Positions 1 to 13,600 of a stretch of DNA of 64,000 nucleotides are shown here, in pieces (the stretch's first letter is position 1; each line of letters begins with the position of its first letter). The DNA comes from Lutraria lutraria (Eukaryota; Mollusca; Bivalvia; Venerida; Mactridae): positions 29,807,326-29,871,325 of the forward strand of contig OZ026844.1 of the NCBI GenBank assembly GCA_964023205.1. The letters are read 5' to 3'. Under the pieces are notes generated by a model. It had not been told where the DNA came from and made no database searches. It was given only the letters and a program-made list of their open reading frames with translations. The position numbers were made by a program, and so were the translations under genes.

Positions 1-1880
1 TTAATTTCCAATTTAAAATTACATGTCTGATTTGAATATCCACATCTGCGCAGAGTTTAATTCTATATGATCAGAATTTTATACCAAAGTTTAAAACAAA
101 CTTTTGTTAACTTAAAACAGTTTAATATTACAACACTTCTATCTTTGCATTTAGTATTTGATTGTTGCTAAGTTTTGTAAGACTTTTTTCGCAGTTTTGT
201 AGGCAAAAAATTAACCATAAGTTTTAACAGGTAATTGGGATACTTTCCGCCACTTTCATGCACACCTGGCGCTAGTTGTACAGCCCGTTTTTTTACCTAT
301 TTCATCTAGCGAAGCTGTAACACAAACATCATGTTTGTAATATACTCAAGTCTTCCTCAACAGCTTGCAAAATCTGCTTCATTCGTTTACTTACAAAACA
401 TGAAAATCCATATGAGAGATCTATGCACATAAGAACTTAAGTTTTAGCTTTAGAGTAATGATGGTTATTGTACAAAAATCAATCCATCTTTGCTGCTACA
501 ACATCACTAACTCTTATTACTTCTATAACCTACGATACATGGCACTTAAGTCTATATTTATGATACGATCAATAGAAAATATTTCTTCTTACAGCTAGTA
601 CTGTCTTTGTAAAGCATAATAATCCACAAAATTGCCTCAGATCGGCAGACATAAATTCATACTTATATGCCAATTATTTTCTTATCCTTTTATTTCCAAT
701 ATAATAACACAGCAGTCTGAATTCTATCAATTTCTGGACTTATTTCAAAGTCTTCTGACAATGGAACACCCTGGACAGCTTCACTTTACGAAATAACTTT
801 CATATTGCAGTAAAATATCTCCTACTTCCAATGCAAAGGCGAAAATGTCAATGATCAGATACTTCTGTGAAAAATTCTAGAAAACATAGCTCACACAACA
901 CTCAATCATATCATGATTTTGTAACACCCAGATAACATTTTACTGACACATTTCAACATTCAAATCAATAGCTTTGACATTTTCTATCCGAAGTGAAAAT
1001 AAGCCAAAAAATAGTAAAAACCCGATATCAGCATTTTTGTGTACTACATCACAATATCCTAATTCAGCCATCTCAATTCATCCGACAGCGTAACAAGAAG
1101 CTCCCACGAAATAAGAAACAATGTAGCCGTCATGTGTCAATATTTTTCAACAACACAATTAGATCAGACCAGCCATAATTTTCGAAGCCAAGCCAACTAA
1201 AATCAATCCTTGACTCCCAAAGCACACAAGAGACTCTGGGATCAATATGCTACTGAATACAATGACAGTCAACTAACATGATTTTCCTTCACATTAATAT
1301 AATAATTAATGACAATAGCAGGCATGTTCAAAGCATGAAGTATCTGGTATCTCTAATATGATATAACAAGTTTACACTGAATTATTTGGATGTATTTTGT
1401 ATCGCAAAATCAATATACCGCACTAAGTGAAATACATAACAGTGTATACGTAATTATAAACGTTGCATTAATTAGAAATGGTCACCCTTAATACCAGCCT
1501 CAGGTTTATCCAGCCAGACATCAATTAGTTTTTGCTTTCAATTCCGCAGTCAATCGGCAGAATAAGTATCCAGTTCTTGGTGGGTTTATATAATGTGCAA
1601 TTATAAAACTGTTCACAGTAACTGTTGACTTAATCATAGTACAAGGAAGAGTTCAAAAATTAATAAGAATTATTACAACTAAAAGAGAAATACACATAGC
1701 TTAAAAGGAAAATATTTTACTTGAATTATTGATTACAATACATGAAGATGCTCACAGCTTATAAGGAAGAGCTGCCCCATATATACTTCTCTAAGATTAA
1801 AGTACAGAAGAAATAATTAACAGAGATTCAGCTACTTTTTTTTGTATTTATATCTAATTAAATTGAACAAATGAATAATT
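1..1880. other. No gene recognised; AT-rich
   Basis: No exon, RNA gene or clear repeat seen. A 30-codon minus-strand reading frame at 690-782 looks protein-like but lacks a convincing acceptor. This could hold the 3' UTR of the unknown acidic-protein gene. Confidence 0.4.
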
Positions 1881-2222
1881 TACAGTCAAACCTGTGAACA
1901 AAGGCCACCCCTGAAAAGAAAAATGTGACCTCTATTAACAGGTGGCCTTTATTCAGAGGTCATTTTGTTCTAAACAATCAATGATGGTCTTTAAAGGAAT
2001 AAGAATGGCCTTTACTCAAAGGCAGTCTGTGAAATTAGCACTTGTCTGGTTGTCTGGGACAAGTAATTATTGATTCGGACAAGTAACTTTTGCGGTAATT
2101 ATGTATAGAGTATAAAGAAAAATCATTCACTTTTGGGTGATTCGGACATGTAGTTCCTAAATTCACAGACTACAAAGGGAGGACTATATTTGGGGATGGC
2201 CACTAACACAGGTATGACTGTA
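1881..2222 (+). mobile_element. ~180-bp MITE family A, copy 1, split by a nested element
   Basis: Family A has ends TACAGTCAAACCTGTG and its complement. Inside are repeated blocks like GTGGCCTTTATTCAGAGG. Here the element is interrupted at 2023-2172. No coding capacity, so it depends on an enzyme made elsewhere. Confidence 0.85.
2023..2172. mobile_element. 150-bp element with CAGTCTGTGAA ends nested in family A
   Basis: Ends CAGTCTGTGAA and TTCACAGACTA are inverted. CAAAGG flanks both sides (2017-2022 and 2173-2178). Removing one copy restores the family A consensus, so this is a 6-bp target duplication. Confidence 0.85.
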
Positions 2223-2535
2223 ACTTTAACAAACTTTTTATACAGTACAGAATGAACTCCACTTCACAGAAGTTTGACATAAATCAATGAATAAATTTAT
2301 ATATTAAGTACACATGTAAATTATACTAGTTCAATATACTTTAAAGGCCAAATATGTATGTCTACCAAGCTGTCACATAGCTAATGAATTACTTGGTGGA
2401 TAAAGTATCTAATAAACACAGATGTACGGTATGTTACATATTTACAGAAAGTGACAAAAATTGAGAGCATGTTACGTCTGAATGTTGATCATATTTGTCT
2501 ATTAGACTAAAAATTAGGTTAAAGAACACTGGCAG

Positions 2536-2967
2536 GAAGACATAACACAATGTTTATCATCAATGACTGCTAGATATCAAAGAACGCTTATGATCTCTGA
2601 CTACTAGACATAACACAATGTTTATCACCACTTACTCTAGACATAACACAATGTTTATCACCACTTACTCTAGACATAACACAATGTTTATCACCACTTA
2701 CTCTAGGCATAACACAATGTTTAACAACACTTACTACTAGACATAAAAAATTGTTTGTCAACACTTACTACTAGACATAGCAAATTGTTTGTCAACACTT
2801 ACTACTAGACATAGCAAATTGTTTGTCAACACTTACTACTAGACATAACAAATTGTTTGTCAACACTTACTACTAGACATAACACAATGTTTATCACTAC
2901 TACTAGACATAACATAATGTTTATCAACACTACTAGACATATGTTTATCAACACTTACTACTAGACA
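2536..2967. repeat. Tandem repeat, 33-36 bp unit
   Basis: About twelve degenerate units built on CTAGACATAACACAATG plus TTTATCACCACTTACT. Later units carry the variant AAATTGTTTGTCAAC. Confidence 0.9.
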
Positions 2968-2992
2968 TTATATAAATATCACATCCCACTTA

Positions 2993-3215
2993 GGGTGATA
3001 GAACGTAATGTTCACCCGAGACAAGTAATGTCGACCGAGGATGTCAAATTATGAGTGGATTTAGATAATCGCCCATAAAAACGTCTAGGATATTGAACAG
3101 ATTGACTAAAACACGGCATCCGGTAATATCGCGTCAGCGCGTGAGGGCAGTTTCGTTATGGCAAGCGGGCCGAAATGTAATGTCACAGGGTAACATTACG
3201 GATTGTCACCCTCTG
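2993..3215. mobile_element. GC-richer MITE with GGGTGA ends
   Basis: Imperfect terminal inverted repeats share GGGTGA and CGTAATGTTAC-type cores. The interior (CGCGTCAGCGCG) is markedly GC-richer than its surroundings. Confidence 0.6.
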
Positions 3216-3751
3216 ACGACACATAAGACTATATAGTAAATAAGTTGTGTGAGGTATAATAAAACATAATGTTTATCATGACTAACTAACACAAACTACC
3301 AGACATACTATAATTATCCTGAATAATTTATTATTTGTTAGCACAAGAATAACAATAATAAAATTATTATAAAATAATGTCTAAGTCCAACAATTAAAGA
3401 CGTCTAACACAAAGTTTTTAACTGAAAATTTTGTGCCAGGAAATTAAAGGCTTAATGCTCTATATATAATTTTCTAATGGACTTAAGTATAACTAATAAG
3501 TTTACGTTAACCATATTTGGTATAATAATTGCATGTCCATCACAATTACTTTTGCACATAATTATAGTTATCAATTATTAAAGATGACAAAATATTCATT
3601 GATCTGAAAATGATACCTTCATCAGCATATTTTGGAACTTAAAAAATTGACAGATAAAAAATAGCTGCATCAAGATTTCTCTTACAATTAAGTTAAAGTA
3701 TGTGTTTTTTTAGCATGTATTATGTACAAATACATTTATGATAAGTATGTG

Positions 3752-3905
3752 GGAGAATCAGTGGCGTAAGGGTAGAGCGTTTGACTCCTAACCCGGAGGT
3801 TGCAGGTTCGAATCCCGTCAGTGGCAGAATTTGATCAGAACCTTCACAATCCCTTCTTTCGGCGCGAGTACTGGTCAGAATCCAGGAAGCAGTCGTCGAG
3901 AGTAG
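3752..3905 (+). mobile_element. tRNA-derived SINE
   Basis: An A-box-like TGGCGTAAGGGTAGAGCG and a B box GGTTCGAATCCCG are followed by an unrelated tail. The anticodon arm does not pair, so this is SINE-like and not a working tRNA gene. Confidence 0.6.
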
Positions 3906-4226
3906 TTAATATAAGTTGTAAGAACTTGCTCAAAAATCTATGTAAAATAAATAAGTTTAAACTAATAAGTATGCATGAATGATACTTGCATGAATTAAAT
4001 AGTTCCAAAACAGCAACTAAACTCACTCCATACCACATTAAAACTTGTTTACATATGGGTATTAATAATGCTATGTGGAATATATAGATATGTTAAGATA
4101 AATATGTTACATTGATACAGACAAACAAGTAACTGTGGCCTCCGTTCATATCATTGTTTTGTATGTAACAGATTGTTATCATTAAAGAGGCGATATGATC
4201 TAACCAATATATAGCTGTATTATAGA

Positions 4227-4407
4227 ACAGTCAAATCTGTGTTAGCAGCCACCTCCGAAAGAAGGCCACACTGTGAATAAAGGCCATTCTTTTAAAAACT
4301 GTTATTGATTATTTAGAACAAAATGACCTACAAATAAGGGCTATCTCTCAATAAAGGCCTCATTTTGTCTTTCCCAAGGAAGGCCTTTGAGCACAGGTTT
4401 GACTGTA
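4227..4407 (-). mobile_element. MITE family A, copy 2
   Basis: Full-length inverted copy with both 16-bp ends, slightly diverged. Confidence 0.85.
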
Positions 4408-4892
4408 GTCTAATGGACAAAATATCCAGTACAGCATGTCACATAAGAGAAATAATGTAGATAATATTGTTCTACTCATGCAAACACAGACCAAGCAACC
4501 ATACAATGCTCTTTAATATACACATTTGCATGTAACTAAGAGCTACTGGAATCTCTAATACCAAATATTCCCTATTAAACACCCAGAGGGACGTTACAGA
4601 ATTTTGTCAATCTGCTGTGTTTCCTGAAGTCACTGGATAGCACTGCAGTATAATTGAATTATTCATAGTGAGTCACAATTTTTGTATTTGATTTTGCTAA
4701 AAAAAAGGTTGCGGCACTTATCAGAGATGGGGTGTTCATTAGAGAATATACAGTGTTTAATTTCCTTCAAGCAAATGCCTTCAATACCAGGAAACCAAAC
4801 ATTTGTCTTATTTCACTGAGGGTTAATTAACTTCATGAACTGATTTTGACACAGGAATTTAAAATAGAACTGATATAAATCACTGTAATTCT

Positions 4893-5125
4893 ATGTGTGG
4901 GTGGCCTAGTGGTAACACGCTAGATTACTGAGCGAATGATAGTGGGTTCAAGTCTCAGCTCCACCATCTGTTATTCAGTGACACTTTTTTCGTGTCCCCA
5001 TCCAAACTACTTAGTCAAGTACTTAGATTAGAAATTCACAGGAAATGGGAGAGGTTTTATCTATGACAATAAAGAACCAGGTAAATTATTCAAAATAAGA
5101 GTAGGGATATAAATGTATAAATTTA
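4893..5125 (+). mobile_element. tRNA-derived SINE (type with AATAAAGAACCAGG tail)
   Basis: Head TGGCCTAGTGGTAACACG, B box GGGTTCAAGTCTC. The body and the tail GAACCAGGTAAATTATTC match the opposite-strand copy at 27580-27818. Confidence 0.7.
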
Positions 5126-5149
5126 TGACCCTAGCTATTTCTCCTCCAC

Positions 5150-5425
5150 ATATGGAGAAATAGAAATCTGTCAGGAGGACACAAATGCACCCACTAAATG
5201 CTAAGTCAAAAAGGGGGCCATAACTCTTGTCAAAATATTTGGATTTTAACGGAAATTAATCTTGATCTGTATTTTATTATTAAACACCTTCATGTAAAAT
5301 ATGAAACCAATCCATGAAATATTTCTTAATTAATCGCTCGGAAACCAAACTTTGAACGGACGGATGGATGGACAGGGGTAACTATTTTATGCCCTTCCAG
5401 CATTCCAAAAGACTGGGGTATAAAA
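5150..5425. repeat. Dispersed repeat with GGGGGCCATAACTC core
   Basis: About 250 bp, shared with 48658-48908: CTAAGTCAAAAAGGGGG, CCTTCATGTAAAATATGAAAC and GGACGGACAGGG-type blocks in the same order. Class unknown. Confidence 0.7.
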
Positions 5426-5540
5426 ATCAACATTTTTGTCGAATTTTCATATAATGGTATGGATATGACCTAACATGACCAGGATTTAGAACCTATTGAA
5501 CTACAAGTCTAATGCACTAACCACTGGACAAGGTCACAGC
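5425..5540 (-). mobile_element. SINE fragment (type S4), inverted
   Basis: Matches the tRNA-derived head of the element at 45000-45260 read backwards (CACTAACCACTGGAC). Confidence 0.55.
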
Positions 5541-6445
5541 CTCACTCAATTTGTAAAACAATTCCATTTTCACTAAAGGATAAAAGGCTTAGGAATCAAC
5601 TTGGAGCACATTTCAATATGCATTGATGCCTCATCATGTAAGTGCATGATCTGGCATTAGATAATTAGCGTACAAGCAGATACTGCAACCATTAGCCTTC
5701 AATACAGGGAGAAAACCTAATAAAGCTGTTCCCTGTTTAGTCTTCAACATGAAATGTAAGATGATATCACTAAGTACAATGGCTGCTGATCGTCAACAAA
5801 CAATCTCATTACTACATCATGAAATATTCATACTGTTTTATCAGGGTATTTGTGCTGTGTTTCACACTGGTCTGGCCAACACTGGATCATTGTAACACAA
5901 AACATATATTGCAAAACATCAAGCTTATAAAATGGTTGACATAAATTGGTATCAAAGATTGCTTTTTCCATTTAAAGTGTATAAAGCTATATCGGACCGT
6001 TCTATAGTTATTGGCAGAATGATTGTTTGTATGTGATAAGAATCATACCACCAAAGAATAAAGATCTATATCATGAATACGGGAAGTGACTAATAAATTG
6101 AGATAAGCAACTATAAATAGAAATGAAAGGGAGATAAATCAGACATTAAAAATCAACAAAATCAAACATTTTCAAAGTTTAAACAAGGCATCGTTTTCCT
6201 CTTTTCCAAGGTAAAATACATTGTTGTTTTTAATTGCATGTGAAATTGCATTACTGAGTAAAAAATATGCTGGTTGAATCATTAAATAGTGGATTACAAT
6301 TATATTCTGATAACTTGTAACAATCTTGTTTATTAAATTATAGAGACAGTTTTTGTTAAAACTCTTTGAGAAAATGCTATAAAGTTATCAAAACAATGTG
6401 ATTTTACACTTCTTTGAATTTATATAGCATTTCTTGTTAGACACC
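5541..6445. other. No gene or clear repeat seen
   Basis: AT-rich sequence without exon signals or obvious repeats. Confidence 0.35.
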
Positions 6446-6626
6446 ACAGTCTAACCTGTGAACAAAGGCCATCAATGAGAAATACATAATGTGGTCTTTA
6501 TTGACAGGTAGTCTTTATTCGGAGGTAATTTTGTTCTTAAATATCAATGATTGGTTTTGAAGGAATGGCCTTCATTCACAAGTAGGTCTTTACTTGGAAG
6601 TGGTTGCTAACACAGGCTTGACTGTA
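6446..6626 (+). mobile_element. MITE family A, copy 3
   Basis: Full-length, 181 bp, ends ACAGTCTAACCTGTG and CACAGGCTTGACTGTA. Confidence 0.85.
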
Positions 6627-6920
6627 GCTTTACACACTATAAGCCATATTTTTGACATTCATGAAATTATGTTCATATTTATAAGGTTCATAGGACATAT
6701 CAAAGACATTGAAGTGGAACCATTTCTGCCTTTTTAAAAAAAATTTCTATCACTGGTTGCCAAACTAAGTCTCTTGTCAAATAAGATAAGATACGTTTAA
6801 ATAGACCAAGATAGTTGCCAATGCTAAAGAGGATGGGGAATAAGATAATATTATGTGTCTATCTAATAGTTTAGACAAAGTGCTTGATAAGAGAATGAAT
6901 GTTTTTGGTCCAAGAATATG

Positions 6921-7102
6921 TACAGTCAACCCTGTGAACAAAGGTCACCCTAGGAAAAGACTTAATGCAGCCATTATTGAAAGGTGGCTTTTATTCAGAG
7001 GTCATTTTGTTCTAAATTATCAATGACAGTTTTAAGAAGAATGGCCTTTATTCACATGGTGACCTTTATTCAGAGGTGACAGCTTAGACAGTGTTGACTG
7101 TA
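6921..7102 (+). mobile_element. MITE family A, copy 4
   Basis: Full-length, 182 bp, diverged right end. Confidence 0.85.
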
Positions 7103-7439
7103 CTTTAATAGCTTAAACGAGTGGACGAGCAATTGGTGATTCCTTTGTAAATGATGCAGAAAATAGGTAATGCAGCCAATTCATTCATACTCATTATTTT
7201 CCATTTTTATTTTTTTTCGGTTGTCCAGTTTCTCCTTGTAGGATAATTGATGTTGACTCAGACATTAGTATATTAACTGGTACATGTAGTTAGCTACTGG
7301 GGATTCACTCCGAAAAAGCAAACATTCTAAGATTTAGTCATGCTTCAAGTGAAAATATTTTCAACAAAATGTTGTTTAAACAATGTGAAGGAGAAGTTAA
7401 AGGAATATTGAATACAAACAATGAAAAAATCATTCCAGG

Positions 7440-7662
7440 TTGCCTGAGGTGTAGTTTTTGTTTGTTTGTTCCCGATTACATACTCATTGAAAATAGGGTA
7501 GGTAGGTAGGGAAATACTTTTCATACATATTTTTTATCATTCTGAAAAGCTTGTGGAGGTAAAAAGTGAGACAGTACATGAACTGCTCCTCAGAGGCCGT
7601 ATAAAAAGTCTAGGTCACGAGGGGCGGGGGATTGGGTAGGTCAGGTAATCAGATTGAACAAA
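7440..7662 (+). mobile_element. MITE family W, diverged copy
   Basis: Family W has ends like GGCCTAAAAAAATTTGTTTC plus TGGTTAC, and an inner GGGTAGGTAGG. This copy keeps the GGTAGGTAGG block and a reversed right end. Confidence 0.5.
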
Positions 7663-7690
7663 GTTAAACTATTATTTTTTTATGCCTTAC

Positions 7691-10600
7691 CTTCAAATTT
7701 ATTCATCTCTTCTTCGGTGAAGGAATTTCTGTTGATGGATGGTGATCCAATACTTGTTCTGCAGTATTTATACACAGCTACATGAGTAGAGCTGTTTCTT
7801 TTGATTTCTTCTTCATCTTTATCTTCATCAGTATCATCATCATCATTGGCATCATCATCTCTTACATCTTCATCATCGTCATCATCTTCAACATCCTCCT
7901 CCTCATCATCATTATTGATATTTGTTGAATCTTTTCCTAAATGCAGCCATTTCTTCAGTTCTCTCTCCAAATCTAGGCCTTCCTTCCCTGTAAAGACAAA
8001 ATGGGCAAGGATTTTAAATATTTTGATATTAAGTGTTCTAAGTTATGGCCAAATAAGCATCAGGCAGTAAAGAACACGGCCTCTGTTGTCAAGTGGTAAT
8101 GTTCTCTGACTTGTAATCATCAGGCCCCAGTTTCACAAACTTAACTTATTTATTATATCAAGTATTTTGTCTATATTAATGTATTTTATTCTAAAAGTGG
8201 CATTAAAAGAAGGTACAAATATGGTCTAATAACAGTTTCCCACAATTTCAATCTAACAATAGTCTTTTGATATGGAATAATTGAATAAAAATGATTTGAG
8301 TCTGTTATTGGATATTGGACTTTCGACTCAAATGAAATGTTAAACATGTTCTAAGTATATCAGAAAACAAATGGTAACATTTCTAGTCAGTGACACAAGA
8401 TTTCTAGACAGAAAAAATACTCGAGTCCATTATTGAATTTCTACTCAGTTTTGTTCGTGAAACTGGGGCCAGATCCTCACCGCGGTGAGTTTGACTCCCA
8501 ACTGAGACCAAATTAACATAATTGTGAGGAAGCTGTCCAGCTGGTTTAAGGAAGGTCAGTCTGGCTCTACCCAGGTGTATGTTTAGGGTCTTTCTGTACA
8601 TGTACTGTTAAAGCTGGAAAGTAGCCAAATATATAAAAGTAGCCAGATTTTTTTCAAGATATGATAATTAAAGGCATGTTGTTTGTTATCATATCATATC
8701 AATGACATTTTGTTAGAGTTATCATAATATGAAACTAATGATATGATTTCAATAGTTTCATGTGATAAAATTGTTCCTGATATCAATCAGTGTGATTGTG
8801 TTCTGCGTATTTGACCAAAGTCAAACCTGTGGGCGAAGGTCACCTTTGGGAAAGACATATCATGGCCTTTGATGACAGGTGGTCCTTATTTAGGGGTAAT
8901 TTTGTTATAATATTTTCTGGAAATCTTTTTAGATCACATTATATCCTTATATTCCCAATGCATTTAAAACTTGATTTTCATTTATTAATATAAATAGGAC
9001 ATTGCATAAATTAATTGGTATTTGGGTCAAAATTCAATTTGTATAACATGTACATGTATGTTAAGATTTTGTGATTTTGATATTGTTTGAAATTAGATTT
9101 GGTTCCAGTAAGAAAGTGATGGATGTTCATGGTTAAATACTATGACAAGTAATTAAGGTATAACATCGTTTTTTTTTGTGTTTTTTTCTGACCAACCCTT
9201 AAATTTCCCAGCAACCCTAGACTTTAAATCAGGCCCAAGGAAATGGTACATCCACCATCTCACTTTTTTACCATTCTGCATGCTTTCAAGAGCCAATTTA
9301 AAACAAAAATCTGCTACCTACCTATCTACCTACCCTATTTTTAATGAGCATGTAACCAGAAATAAACAAAATTTTCCAGGCCTCAGATAACTTGCCACGA
9401 TTTGTGAAAGTGGGTTACATATTTATCACCTAAATTTTTTCATAAAAGTCCCAAATACTTTCATGAGCTCAAATATACATTATTGCTCGCCCCACTTTCT
9501 TATCCAATCAGTGACAAAGATTTTAAAATGTTTGGCTTTCTTAATTTATAAAACATAATTTATAACAGTGCTTTAACTTTTTACACATTTTGCAAAGTGT
9601 AAAAGACTGATAGAGTGTCCAAATATGGAAGAAATAGTGGCATGACGTATTATGTCATCTGACAGTATTGACATTATTATTGATATCATAGTAAAATTTG
9701 ATGGAGCACTATGACAGTTAGAATGCATATTTCGAGGGTTCAACGCAACAGTGTCGTAACTCATATTGAAATAAGAGCAAGTTACGACCGTGTTGCGCTG
9801 AGCCCTCGATTTGAGTATTCTTAGTAAAAAGAAAGCTACAGTTGCTATAGCCGTTTCCACTCCTTTTAGCCTTTTTTATTTACGAAGAACACTCAAATAT
9901 GCACTCTAACCAGCATACATACCTAACTCATTTAAAGAGGCATGCCCAGGAACGGCTGTGTCTTTTTTTATGTACACCAAAAATGTGCTTGCCACTTGTA
10001 AAACCAATTATTACCGAACAGTCAAGGAAGAATGTGTGTTCAAAAATGACCCTATATCGCGCGCGTCGGTATTTGTATGTCGGTTTGAATAAAAGGCTGT
10101 AAGCCTTTTATTGACGACAACGATATTTCCGATACGTCTGAGAGTTTAACTGAGCATGTGCACTGCCTTTCAAGTGAACATAACATGAGCAATACTTACC
10201 ATTTCAGTTTGTTGACATTTTTTCCGCGATGTTTTCGGTTTTGACAGATACCGAAAGGGTCGAGTTGTGAAAATGACGAATACTTTCTGAGGCCGAAATC
10301 GGCAGGTTTGGTAAATCTTGAAATGTGTATTTTGAGTAAACTAGCGGGATATTTTGTTAATATTTTACAGGGCTTTTATTAATTGATTTAGGCATTAAAA
10401 TGATACCGATTTGATTGCTATTCGAGACGCTTCAAGTTCCAGGGCATGCCCCTTTAAAAACTTACAAACTACAATATGATGTAAAGATAATATGAATTTT
10501 AACCACAACACAATACATAAAATAAAAATGCAACCACACGATACAAAATCAAAGTACTGAAAGTACTCATGGAAACTGAACTCACATGGACTTGCACAGT

Positions 10601-13600
10601 AGTACTTAGGTCTGCATAAAAAATCATCAACGCTGAGCGAGTAAAAGCTATAGAAAGCTGAATGATCATTCTTAAATTTTTAAAACTGATACTAATTTCT
10701 TGTAAAATTATGAAACCAAATAAAAGCAGTCAAAATCATGTTACAATTTTTATACAAATTAGATACAGACCAAGATAATGAACAAAAAGCAATAATGACG
10801 ACAAGATCTATAATTGCTTAAATGACAATATTAAATTATACACGAATATCTGGCTTAAAGTTTTGAAAAAAAAGTTTTACCCCAAAAGTCAGTATCAATT
10901 GATTCTTCAATATTACTCCAAAATTCAATATCTTCTTCGTTAAATTCAAGCTGCGAATATTCAAAACCTTCAGCCATAATTCCTCCCAAACCTGTATCTC
11001 TTTATTTTGTCGGAAGCATTAATGTAAAGTGTATAATAAGGATAATTAGTAAATGAAAATATTTACATGTCTGATATCAATCGAAAAGTTGAAATCATTT
11101 ATGATACCAGGAAGTTTATAATTTGGTCGTCAAAAGTCAATTGTTTCATAAAATGTCAGCTTCCTTGTGCTAATTGTTTCTTAAGATGATTAATATGAAA
11201 TGAAAGTGGTGATTTACTTTTATTTGTATGGAAATTAAAGAATCAAGAACAGTAACTCATGTGACAATGAAGAATAAAAGAACAGTAACTCATGTGACAA
11301 TGAAGAATTAAAGAACAGTAACTCATGTGACAATGAAGAATAAAAGAACAGTAACTCATGTGACAATGAAGAATAAAAGAACAGTAACTCATGTGAAAAT
11401 GAAGAATAAAAGAACAGTAACTCATGTAACTATGAAGAATAAAAGAACAGTAACTCATGTAACTAAGAAGAATAAAAGAACAGTAACTCATGTAACTATG
11501 AAGAATAAAAGAACAGTAACTCATGTAACTATGAAGAATAAAAGAACAGTAACTCAAGTGAAAATGAAGAAGCAAAGAACAGTAACTCATGTAACTATGA
11601 AGAATGAAAGAACAGTAACTCATGTAACTATGAAGAATAAAAGAACAGTAACTCATGTGACAATGAAGAATAAAAGAACAGTAACTCATGTGAAAATGAA
11701 GAATAAAAGAACAGTAACTCATGTAACTATGAAGAATAAAAGAACAGTAACAGTAAGATGTTTGAGTAAAAATATACTGATTATTAAACAAACCACACTG
11801 GGCCAGAATTATGCTGCATTTACAGTTACAGCTTGAACAGCATCATCTGTAAAACCATGTAAGGTCTGCAGCACTATATAGTCAAGATGACAACTATGTA
11901 CAGAAATCAACAATCCGTTGACGAAATGGGAGCATCGTCATCGTCACGTCAAAGACCATTCGCCAATGATTCGTTGAATAAATGATTAATCAGAACATCA
12001 CTATTTGCCTCTTTAAAGAATGATGAAAAAGTGAGAAAGTCGATGCACCTATCCTTGGGCCTAATAAAAGGCCTAGGATTGTAAGGAAAAGTTAGGGTAG
12101 GTCAGGTCTCCAGAAACAAGGAATTTTGTTTTACACCTAAGCTTCATATCTAGTAACATTTTATACTTTGTGAAATAATGAATTACATATTCCTCATACC
12201 AGTTTTACTCAAACTCAATTATTTTCTAAACACTTTTCACCTTTACTCATTAACCAAGCTAATTTCATGGGGAGATTGAGATTTAAAACAAATGCCTGCA
12301 ATAAGGTAGATCCCCATAGCTTTCCTTCATTGACAAAATACTTGGTCCATTCCTTCTGACATAATAATGTTAAAACCAGGTGCATATGTCATGTACTCTT
12401 TCATTAAAGGAGTAATTACCTTCTCTTAAATGAAAAACATAAGTCTCTCAACTTACTAAGGCCTAAAAAAGATTATTTTTTTCTGGTTACATGCTCATAT
12501 AAAATTGGGTAGATAAGTCGGGGCATTTTTTGGGCTCTTGGAATGCATGTGGAATGGTAAAAAAAGTGGATGTACCATTCCTTGGACCTATTAGAATTAA
12601 TAGAATCGCCGAGAAAAATCAGGGTAGGTTAGGTAACCAGAAACAAACAAATTTTTTTTGGCCTTAAGTCTAGAAAAAATGTCATCCAGGTAACTTGACC
12701 CCATAAAATTAGGGCAGCTATGTCTAAAAACTTTTCTTAGTTTTGTAAACATACCTCCTTACATACTTTGAAGGTTCTATATGTCCCTAGGCTTTTTTTC
12801 GTTCTTTTTGGACTATGTAGTAAGAAACTTGTATTGGTGCCAAATATTGGGTCTGTTGAATAACCGTAAGATGTAAAAAAAAAGTTTCGTTTCTGGTTAT
12901 CCAACCTACACTCCCTAATCTTTCCCCAACACCCTGGACTTTTTATGAGCCTAAGGAATGGAATCCACCGTCCCACTATTTTAGTTTTATCACATGCTTT
13001 AAAGAGCAAAAAAAGTGCCGCCCAACCTACCCTATTTTTAATGAGCATGTAACGAGAAACTAAAAATATTTTAGGCTTTAACAAGACTATTAGGGAAGAA
13101 ATAATACCAAAAAATTTGTTTAATTTCAAAATGTAAGTTATCCCAAGCTATCAGACCCTTGAGCAATTGGTATGTAAATGGAATAGTACTGAAAACCGAT
13201 AAAAAATAAATGCAACAATCCTGGAATTTTGTAGAGAGATTCTTGTAAATAGAAAAAGCGCAAGACTGCTTCCTTTTAATAAAATATTATATTGCCATAG
13301 CAACACTGGCGGTATGAGGAAGTATGAATTTAATGGTGTGAAGAAAACTTGATACACCAGCAGTACAGATCAATTAGGATAATTAATTAAATAACATGAC
13401 TGACTGTACATCAATATCTAATTAATGGATAATGACAGAGACAGGAGATGCTGACTTTTTATGCCCGATGGTGTCAGATGACTTTGTATCTAATCAGACA
13501 ATGTTGCCTGCAGGATAATATAATAAGTAACTATAAAGCATGACTGCAATACTTGAAACTTAACCAACATATAACTGTCAGAAACATGAAATGTTAGCTT

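Noticed and set aside
690..782. Final exon of the unknown gene (EAVQGVPLSEDFEIS...)
   Set aside because: The reading frame looks protein-like, but the only acceptor (GTAAAG) is poor and no phase link to 7691 could be shown.
2536..2967. CRISPR-like array
   Set aside because: The units are contiguous without unique spacers and the genome is animal.
3752..3830. tRNA gene, possibly Arg (CCT)
   Set aside because: The B box is excellent, but the anticodon and acceptor arms do not pair and SINE-like sequence follows.
7801..8070. Serine-rich plus-strand protein
   Set aside because: It is the antisense of the Asp/Glu-coding exon of the unknown gene.
11243..11836. Long reading frames on both strands as protein genes
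   Set aside because: They are produced by a 33-bp tandem repeat and lack any other gene signal.
11927..11986. Short plus-strand frame MGASSSSRQRPFANDSLNK
   Set aside because: It has only 19 codons, no donor and no homology that I recognise.
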